Assembly (NCBI GenBank): GCA_036845225.1
Contig: DAIUEJ010000006.1
Location: 25,737 to 89,736, forward strand
Length of the DNA: 64,000 nucleotides
Reading direction: 5' to 3'
DNA from: FEN-680 sp036845225
GTDB taxonomy: Bacteria > Actinomycetota > Geothermincolia > Fen-727 > Anoxymicrobiaceae
Numbering within the stretch: position 1 is the stretch's first letter; the number at the start of each line of letters is the position of its first letter. The position numbers were made by a program, and so were the translations under genes. This document shows, in pieces, positions 58,753 to 64,000 of the stretch. The notes below the pieces were generated by a model that was not told the DNA's origin, did no database searches, and saw only the letters and a list, made by a program, of their open reading frames with translations.

Positions 58753-60048
58753 ATGAAGTTGTTCCGCAGGAAAAAAATCGAAGAAGAGTTGTTCGCCGGC
58801 ATCGATGACGAGCCCGCTGGCGCGCTCGAGGGCGCGGAGGCTGTCGAGGTCCAGGCCGGGGCGGAGTCCGAACCGGTCGAGGAGAACTCCAGCGCCGTCG
58901 CGCAGGATGCCGTTGAAGAAGCCGCCGCGGATGCCGCATCGGAAGTCGCCCCGTCACCAGCCGACGAAGGCCCACCCGGCGACCGGACCTTCTTCGACCT
59001 CCCCTCCGAGCGGCTTGCCGACTACCGGCCGCCCGGCGCGCCGATAGCGTCGAACAGATCACTCGAGCTCAAGCCTATCCTGAAGGCCCTCGCGGTCATC
59101 GCGGTGGTCGGGCTGCTCATCACCGGCATCATCTTCGTCTGGCCGTCCTCCAGCGTGAGGGTCCCCACGGTCGTCGGAAAGAACCTCGAGGAAGCGATGG
59201 ACGTCGCGCGCGCAAAGGGGTTCGACCCGTCGGTCAAGTCCTGGAGCTACTCGGACAGGCACCCCGACGGCATCGTCCTGGCCCAGGACCCCAAGGCGAT
59301 GCAGGTTGTCGCCAAGGGCATGGCCATGTCCCTGATGGTGAGCAAGGGCCCGCGCCCCGAGGAGGGCGTACAGCCCGACACGGCAGCGGTGGCCCCGCAG
59401 TCGCAACCTGCCGCAACGCCGTACGCCGGGAAGAGCATCTGTATCGATCCGGGCGGCCAGCAGTCGCCCCGCATGGACGAATGGTCCGACCCCGGCATGA
59501 CCCGCAAGATCCCTCCCGAGGATATCATCCGCGGGACGCTGTCTGGCAACGCCGACTACGTGGTGAACCTGGATATCGCAAACAAGCTCAAGGACCTCCT
59601 CGAGAAGGACGGCATCAAGGTCGTCATGACCAGGACTACCAACGACGCGGACATCCCCAACACCACGAGGGCGGATATTGCGAGCAACGCCGGCGTCGAC
59701 CTCTTCGTCCGGGTCTATTGCGGGTGGTCGGACGACCCGACCAGGATGGGCGTCGAGACCCTTTATCCCGCCGAGACCAGCTTCACCGAGGCGTTCTACG
59801 AGAAGAGCAAAGCAGCCGCGCTGTTCGTCCAGTCCGAGCTATTGAAGTCGACCGGCGTTGAGGACCTGGGGGCCGCGGCCGTGCACGACCTGACGGCGTT
59901 AAACTGGTCGAAGGTGCCGGCCATACAGACTGATGCCGGGTTCCTCTCGAGCCCGCGCGACGACTCACTGCTCGCGCAGGAGGACTTCAGGTGGAAGGTG
60001 GCGTGGGGCCTGCGCAACGGGATAATCAAGTACCTGACCAACCCGTAG
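58753..60048 (+). CDS. Amidase_3-like wall protein with PASTA domain, zinc ligands missing
   Basis: A 431-residue protein: charged cytoplasmic N-terminus, membrane helix at about 110-130 (LKALAVIAVVGLLITGIIFVW), one PASTA-like domain (VRVPTVVGKNLEEAMDVARA), then an N-acetylmuramoyl-L-alanine amidase fold (SICIDPGGQQ to the end). In true amidases the first zinc ligand is His in DPGH; here G235. The mid Glu is not evident (GNADYVVNLDIANKL), and SIHAN is replaced by FVRVYCGW. The final catalytic Glu is Asp in QTDAGFLSS. So it is probably an inactive wall-binding homologue. It runs divergently from SCP2 paralogue 1. Confidence 0.8.
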   Translation: MKLFRRKKIEEELFAGIDDEPAGALEGAEAVEVQAGAESEPVEENSSAVAQDAVEEAAADAASEVAPSPADEGPPGDRTFFDLPSERLADYRPPGAPIASNRSLELKPILKALAVIAVVGLLITGIIFVWPSSSVRVPTVVGKNLEEAMDVARAKGFDPSVKSWSYSDRHPDGIVLAQDPKAMQVVAKGMAMSLMVSKGPRPEEGVQPDTAAVAPQSQPAATPYAGKSICIDPGGQQSPRMDEWSDPGMTRKIPPEDIIRGTLSGNADYVVNLDIANKLKDLLEKDGIKVVMTRTTNDADIPNTTRADIASNAGVDLFVRVYCGWSDDPTRMGVETLYPAETSFTEAFYEKSKAAALFVQSELLKSTGVEDLGAAAVHDLTALNWSKVPAIQTDAGFLSSPRDDSLLAQEDFRWKVAWGLRNGIIKYLTNP

Positions 60049-60071
60049 GCGCCTTGGGCCTGACGAGCCTG

Positions 60072-60875
60072 CTACTTGGTGATGCGGGTCAGGATGAACG
60101 AAACCAGGAAGCCGGCGACCACAGCCATCGCCTCCACCTTGTCACCGATCCTGAACCTGGTGCCGTGCTTCCGTCTGCGGTATTCCCAGACTCCCTGGAA
60201 CGCTTCAGGGATCATGGTGTGCGCGACCATTGCGAGGATGGCTCCGGCCGCCCACGCGAGCATGAAGGCGATCCAGCTCGGGCTCGCGTGGCCCAACAGC
60301 TTGTACCCGACCACGGTGGACACGGTGCAGATCGCGGTCACCGCCCTCCACATGATGAGCACCTCGCGCTTGCTGTAGACCTTGTCACTCGGTCCCTTGT
60401 GGCCCAGCATCTCGCGCGTCCCGGAGAAACCTTCGGGGAAGTTGCTGATGAAGACGGCGACCATCATCACCAGTCCGAGGCCTTTCTGCGCCACGAGCCC
60501 CGATGCCGATCACTGCCGACTCCGGGATGCCGTCCAGCAGAGCGCCGAGCATGAGCTCCATGCCGGAGCCCAGGCGGTCGAGCCAGAGGTCGATCAGAAG
60601 GAACAGGAGCGCGCCTGAAAGGAAGCCCAGTGTGACGTGGTCGAAGCCGCCTTTGTTGTGGCATCCTCCATCAGGTCGAACGCGAGGGTGCAGAGAAGGA
60701 CGCCGGCGCCGAAAGCCATGACCGCGCGCGTGACGCGCTCGATCCTCCGATCGCGCTTCTGGTGCTCCGGTTCAGACTCATCGTCCCCGGCGGGGCCACC
60801 CAGCACCACCGCGAGCGCGGCCCCGATCAAGAGAGCGCCGCTGGCGATGATTCCGTAGATCAGGGCACGCAGCAT
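60072..60875 (-). pseudogene. ZIP-family metal transporter with two compensating frameshifts
   Basis: Minus-strand ZIP (zinc/iron permease-like) transporter. The N-terminal part (LRALIYGIIASGALLIGAAL; RAVMAFGAGVLLCTLAFDLM) and the C-terminal part (VAVFISNFPEGFSG; MLAWAAGAILAMVAHTMIPE) are in one frame. Between about 60497 and 60655 that frame breaks, but a second frame gives the missing helices, with GFLSGALLFLLIDLWLDRLG and MLGALLDGIPESAVIGIG, which contains the ZIP PES motif. So two opposite single-base shifts lie near 60655 and 60497. They may be real mutations or assembly errors. If intact it would be about 268 aa with eight helices. Confidence 0.75.
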
Positions 60876-60915
60876 TCAGACTGCCTTTCGTGAGGACGCC
60901 CGCTCAGAGGGTGCC

Positions 60916-61380
60916 TCAGTCGGGTGGGAAGGCGAGCAGGTCGTCGTAGCCCATCTCCGCCAGCGTCTCCCTGTAGATAGGGAAGCCGGGCTTGATGACG
61001 GGCAGGAGCTTCATGGCCGTACGGATCGGGCCGTTCACTTTGATGAGCCCGCGCGTGACCGCAGTCATGAAGTTGAGCTTGCCCATCCAGTAGATGTGCC
61101 CCGTGATCCTGGACTCTATTATCTCGAGGTCCGCCTTGAGGTCCGACGGCCCGGTCGAGATGACTATCTCGTCGCCCGTGCAGTCTATCGTGAGTATGAC
61201 CTGGACCCCCGGCCCCCAGTTCTCATCATCGAAGTAGACGAACCTGGTGATGACGTCGTTGTCCAGGAGCTTCTTGGTGATGGCGGGGTCGGCGAAGAGT
61301 TTCTTGCAGAACGCGAGCCCCACTTCGGTGTGCTGCTCGGGAGTGGTGATAGGTGCATCCTTGAGATTGTAGTGGGCCAC
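60916..61380 (-). CDS. SCP2 sterol-carrier-like domain protein, paralogue 2
   Basis: Homologue of the protein at 58116, also 154 aa. Both have the same layout and the same ending, YDDLLAFPPD versus RDDLLNFPPD. MGKLNFMTAVTRGLIKVNGP and AMKLLPVIKPGFPIYRETL are the family region. A short acidic stretch YFDDENWGPGV corresponds to YYDEERWPPGT in paralogue 1. AAGGAGG precedes ATG 61380. The same TGCTAGAAT box lies upstream. Duplicate genes flank the amidase-like gene and ZIP transporter; a shared lipid-carrier role is likely. Confidence 0.8.
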   Translation of the reverse strand: MAHYNLKDAPITTPEQHTEVGLAFCKKLFADPAITKKLLDNDVITRFVYFDDENWGPGVQVILTIDCTGDEIVISTGPSDLKADLEIIESRITGHIYWMGKLNFMTAVTRGLIKVNGPIRTAMKLLPVIKPGFPIYRETLAEMGYDDLLAFPPD

Positions 61381-61443
61381 CTTCGCCTCCTTTTTCTTCG
61401 CAGACAGCCGTTGCCGGCTCTGCTGGATTACTTGCTAGCGAAT

Positions 61444-61452
61444 ATTCTAGCA
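61444..61452 (-). promoter_or_regulatory. Extended -10 box of SCP2 paralogue 2
   Basis: TGC-TAGAAT on the minus strand, about 65 bases before ATG 61380. TTGACA at 61466-61461 is nearby but its spacing (11 bp) does not fit this box; with TATTCG (61444-61439) the spacing is 16. Confidence 0.5.
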
Positions 61453-61638
61453 GTCTGCGGTGTCAAGTCGATGCTGAATCGAAGAGGGCGGCTTTATCGT
61501 GCTGATGCAGCGTGGATGAGCCGGCGTTCGTCTTGCTTGACAGTGCGCCGGGTCGGGACCACGATTGGATCAGCGGCAATATTCCGAAAAGCACCCGCGT
61601 TGGTATGCCGAGCGGCCTGCCTGGTGGAGGTGATAGTC

Positions 61639-61953
61639 ATGTACGCTCGAGTGTTCAGGTTCAAGGCCGACCCCGAAAAGACCCAGGAAGGCATAGAGAT
61701 ATACAAAGACGGATATATACCCGAGGCCGAGCAGCAGGCTGGTTTTGTCGAGGCGATGCTGCTGGGCGACGTCGCGAGCGGCAACGGCCTCGCGATCAGC
61801 ATCTGGGAGTCAGAGCAGGCCGCAAAAGCGAGCGAGCAGAGCGGCTTCGTACAGCAGGTGATCGCAAAGTTCGCCGGTGTTCTCACCGAGCCTCCGGTGA
61901 ACGAGGGGTACGAAGTCCTGGCGAGGTCCCAGACGACAGTCAGGGCTCTGTGA
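61639..61953 (+). CDS. ABM-like dimeric alpha-beta barrel protein
   Basis: A 104-residue protein of the antibiotic biosynthesis monooxygenase (ABM) or related ferredoxin-like barrel type. MYARVFRFKADPEKTQEGIE opens it, followed by GFVEAMLLGD, GLAISIWESEQAAKASEQS and a C-terminal strand YEVLARS. GGAGGTGA lies eight bases ahead of ATG 61639, so the longer open frame upstream is not used. The family covers heme-degrading, monooxygenase and purely structural members; I cannot say which. The 258 bp to the left hold only the minus-strand promoter of the SCP2 gene. Confidence 0.75.
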   Translation: MYARVFRFKADPEKTQEGIEIYKDGYIPEAEQQAGFVEAMLLGDVASGNGLAISIWESEQAAKASEQSGFVQQVIAKFAGVLTEPPVNEGYEVLARSQTTVRAL

Positions 61954-62082
61954 CGCGAAGCCTCAGCATGCCACTGCGGGCAGCCTCGGAACTCCAGTAG
62001 TCGCTGGTGAGCCCCATGCGTATGGTGCGCTGGTGGTCGCCAGCTTCCTCGAACCGGCTTCACGGACCGGCGCGGCTGTAAC

Positions 62083-62271
62083 TCAGGTGCCACCTGAGCC
62101 TGTCGCGATTATCAGGATGGCCAGGATCGCAACCACGATCAAGACTATCAATATCCTGACCAACAGGCTGCGCTTTTTCCTGACCTCATCTGGTTCCATG
62201 CGGATATCTAACCCCAGGCCGCTCCGGCCGTGTATGACCAAACGCAACAGTTCGACCGCGCGGTCGGCCAT
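62083..62271 (-). CDS. Small single-helix membrane protein, tentative
   Basis: A 62-residue open frame with a basic stretch RKKRS and then a hydrophobic helix of about 20 residues (LLVRILIVLIVVAILAILII) at the C-terminus, as in tail-anchored proteins. No ribosome site of note ahead of ATG 62271, and no family known to me. It may be real because the helix is so clear; it runs divergently from the MBL gene. Confidence 0.45.
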   Translation of the reverse strand: MADRAVELLRLVIHGRSGLGLDIRMEPDEVRKKRSLLVRILIVLIVVAILAILIIATGSGGT

Positions 62272-62309
62272 TGTTCGGGGCGGAAGGTTCGACTAGTATA
62301 AGCGCCGAT

Positions 62310-63203
62310 ATGGCTGATCTGCTGGAAGAAGTTGCGCCCGGACTATACCTTGTTAAAGCGGAGAACAGGGGCCGCTTCCCGTTCTCTCACTCCGTGCTTG
62401 TGACCGGCGAGCGGAACGTGCTTTTCGACACCGGCAGCGGGGTGCGGGTGATGGAACGCCTGCGAGACACGCTGCGCGTCGATCTTGTGGTGAACTCCCA
62501 CACGCACCCCGACCACTTTTCAGGAAACCACTGTTTCGCAGGGCGCGAACTCATGGTCCCGGAGATGTTCGCCCCCATTCTTGCCGACCTCGACAAGATG
62601 TCGGTGCGGCTGGCCGGTGGGGGTGAGGCTTCTACCCAGTGGCTGTTCTTCGTCACGGAGATACTCCAGCACCGACCTACGCCTCCGACGAGAACTTATG
62701 CCGAGGGCGAAGTCGTGGAAGCGGGCGACTACGTCTTCGAGGCGATCCACACGCCCGGGCACACGGCCGACACATACTGCTTCTTCGACCGCGATAAGGG
62801 CATCCTGCTCTCGTTCGATTACGACCTCACCGACTTCGGGCCCTGGTACGGCCACGCCGAATCCGACCTGCGACAGACGCGCGCTTCCATTGAGAAACTG
62901 ATCGTGCTTGAGCCACGCCTGGTCGTATCCTCCCACCGCGAACCGGTGAAGAGCGGGATACAGGAGGCGTTCAGGAAGTACGATCGTGTTGTGGACGTCC
63001 GTTCAGCGCTGATCCTCGAGATGCTCGATGAAGGGCCCGCCACCCCGGAGCAATTGGCGGACAAGTCTCCGATCTACGGACTGCAGCCCACCTTCGCGCT
63101 CTATCACTACTTCGAGTCGCGGCTCATCGAAAAGCATCTGGAAGTGATGGAGGACGAAGGCCAGGTCGTAAAGTGCGAGGACGGGACTTATGGCGTAGGT
63201 TGA
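62310..63203 (+). CDS. MBL-fold metallo-hydrolase with extra C-terminal domain
   Basis: About 297 aa. Metal ligands in VNSHTHPDHFSGNH (H-x-H-x-D-H), HTPGHTADTYCFFD (His and Asp region) and VSSHREP (final His). Residues after about 215 form a winged-helix-like tail (VVDVRSALILEMLDEGPATP, then ALYHYFESRLIEKHLEVMED), as in the LACTB2-type MBL proteins. The start is probably ATG 62310 (MADLLEEVAPGLYLV); an open frame back to 62271 shows no similarity. No good ribosome site. Different subfamily from the MBL protein at 9006. Confidence 0.8.
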   Translation: MADLLEEVAPGLYLVKAENRGRFPFSHSVLVTGERNVLFDTGSGVRVMERLRDTLRVDLVVNSHTHPDHFSGNHCFAGRELMVPEMFAPILADLDKMSVRLAGGGEASTQWLFFVTEILQHRPTPPTRTYAEGEVVEAGDYVFEAIHTPGHTADTYCFFDRDKGILLSFDYDLTDFGPWYGHAESDLRQTRASIEKLIVLEPRLVVSSHREPVKSGIQEAFRKYDRVVDVRSALILEMLDEGPATPEQLADKSPIYGLQPTFALYHYFESRLIEKHLEVMEDEGQVVKCEDGTYGVG

Positions 63204-63745
63204 GTCGCCTTTTTGTCAGTTCTCCTGCGTGGTACACGAGCGGCTCCGAGTGCCAGCAGGACCACAGCCAGGACCGCGATGCCCAACATGACACCCAGGA
63301 ACGCGGAGGCATATAGAGTACTTGCTGGCCTGATCGTATAGCTGAATGAAAGGCCGTACTTGTATTTGAGAATGTCGCTGGTGAGGATGTCGGTAACGCC
63401 AAGCAACAGTGCCATCGTCGTCGCCGAAAGGATAACCGATACAGCCCGATACCAGTGGGGCACGATCCAGCGGGCTTTCAGGTACGCAAGCAGCCCGGCG
63501 ATCAAGATGATGACAACAACGATCACGGCCAGCCATGTCCTGACCAGCGAGAGGGGGACGAGGTTGAAGGCGGAAGATTGCACGTCGCCTGTTGGCTGTC
63601 CTCCGCCAAGTACCCATGTGATGCAGAGGAGCGTAAAGAGAAACCACGGAATGAGAGCCCACTTCAGGCCCTGCAGCCCTCTTCTGATCGAAACGCCCAA
63701 CATCTCAATCGGTGGTGTATGACTCTTGTGTTCTTCTTCGCCCAT
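63188..63745 (-). CDS. Four-helix membrane protein, unknown
   Basis: A 185-residue protein with four hydrophobic helices (ALIPWFLFTLLCITWVLGGG, TWLAVIVVVIILIAGLLAYL, AVSVILSATTMALLLGVTDI, AFLGVMLGIAVLAVVLLALG) and charged ends. I do not recognise the family. The stop region overlaps the end of the MBL gene by 16 bp in convergent orientation. No nearby partner gives a hint of function. Confidence 0.65.
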   Translation of the reverse strand: MGEEEHKSHTPPIEMLGVSIRRGLQGLKWALIPWFLFTLLCITWVLGGGQPTGDVQSSAFNLVPLSLVRTWLAVIVVVIILIAGLLAYLKARWIVPHWYRAVSVILSATTMALLLGVTDILTSDILKYKYGLSFSYTIRPASTLYASAFLGVMLGIAVLAVVLLALGAARVPRRRTDKKATQPTP

Positions 63746-64000
63746 TTTGCCCCTCGCAATCAGGTGTCACGTTAGAGTATTCGGCTGGCTTGCTGAATGA
63801 GTGAAGTCCGATGTGAATCGTTAACCGGTTTTGAGAGTGGTGAATTGAAGGGATTTGAACCCATTCCCGTCGCTTCACCCTGAACTTAGTTCTAGTGGCG
63901 CTGGTTTGCTGGACAGGGTTCTGCTCCTATGAGAGGGGGTAGCTTACCCCCTCTCATCGCAGGACCTGCGGTCCTGCTGCTCACCCCCATTAGTGAATCT
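63746..64000. other. Non-coding right edge with two perfect hairpins
   Basis: No gene supported. ATGAGAGGGGGTA-GCT-TACCCCCTCTCAT (63929-63957) has a 13-bp perfect stem and GCAGGACC-TGC-GGTCCTGC (63959-63977) an 8-bp one. GGGATTTGAACCC at 63850-63862 looks like a tRNA T-arm on the minus strand, but no cloverleaf can be drawn. Confidence 0.6.

Noticed and set aside
63838..63930. tRNA or tmRNA 3' end on the minus strand (GGGTTCAAATCCC, then CACCA)
   Set aside because: The T-arm looks real, but the acceptor side is one base short, no matching 5' TGAATTG lies within tRNA distance, and tmRNA would start GGGG. Too little left in the window to decide.

Overview
The window is G+C-rich bacterial chromosome, densely coded on both strands, with many GTG and TTG starts behind good Shine-Dalgarno sequences. 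The gene content suggests an anaerobic or microaerophilic Gram-positive organism. It has Tat-exported selenocysteine formate dehydrogenase and [NiFe]-hydrogenase, a full set of Sec genes, a PASTA amidase-like protein, a 3D-domain wall protein and a YkuD L,D-transpeptidase. I would guess a deep-branching actinobacterial or similar high-GC lineage, but there is no rRNA or core marker here to prove that.

Layout. 1-5.3 kb: 5'-truncated UbiA prenyltransferase, CoA-transferase, ferredoxin-domain protein, an unusual tandem-repeat protein and two zinc-ribbon proteins. 5.5-13 kb: SbcD/SbcC-like (YhaO/YhaN-like) pair, metallo-hydrolases, FMN reductase and a MoxR/CoxE-like ATPase-VWA pair. 13.0-13.4 kb: a repeat-rich gap. 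13.4-21.8 kb: tatA, tatC, fdhE, then a formate dehydrogenase operon fdhA(Sec)-fdhB-rnfC-rnfD ended by a strong terminator. 21.9-28.8 kb, minus strand: the selenium island (DUF3343 protein, selD, yedF, selA, selB, tRNA-Sec, LysR regulator, MobB-like P-loop protein). selD itself has an in-frame UGA near its N-terminus. 29.0-35.1 kb: a [NiFe]-hydrogenase operon (small subunit, large subunit, 4-TM protein, rnfC, rnfD) behind a strong promoter and an attenuator-like leader. 35.1-40.2 kb: maturation protease and hypF, hypC, hypD, hypE. 40.2-51.7 kb: hydrolase, nitroreductase, DUF362 ferredoxin, DinG-type helicase, cell-wall proteins and a GGDEF protein. 52.0-56.2 kb: four translationally coupled genes resembling NuoH, NuoB, NuoN and NuoD, a reduced complex I/Ech-like assembly. 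56.3-64 kb: adenine deaminase, two SCP2-domain paralogues, a zinc-site-less amidase homologue, a frame-disrupted ZIP transporter, an MBL-fold enzyme and small membrane proteins.

How it fits together. The main point is that two different extracytoplasmic dehydrogenases, one for formate and one for H2, are each in an operon with only RnfC and RnfD of the Rnf complex. No cytochrome b subunit and no RnfA, B, E or G is present. In canonical Rnf, RnfD carries a covalent flavin on the outer side and RnfC carries the NAD site on the inner side. The arrangement therefore suggests a redox loop moving electrons from outer formate or H2 to cytoplasmic NAD+. The selenium island supplies Sec for the formate dehydrogenase, TatA/TatC and FdhE serve its export and maturation, and the hyp genes mature the hydrogenase. 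hypA and hypB are not in the window.

Other unusual structure: two copies of a 111-126 bp element with the same near-perfect terminal inverted repeat (40249-40359, 57984-58109), a 41-bp tandem repeat upstream of tatA, and a pair of palindromes with a compensatory base change.
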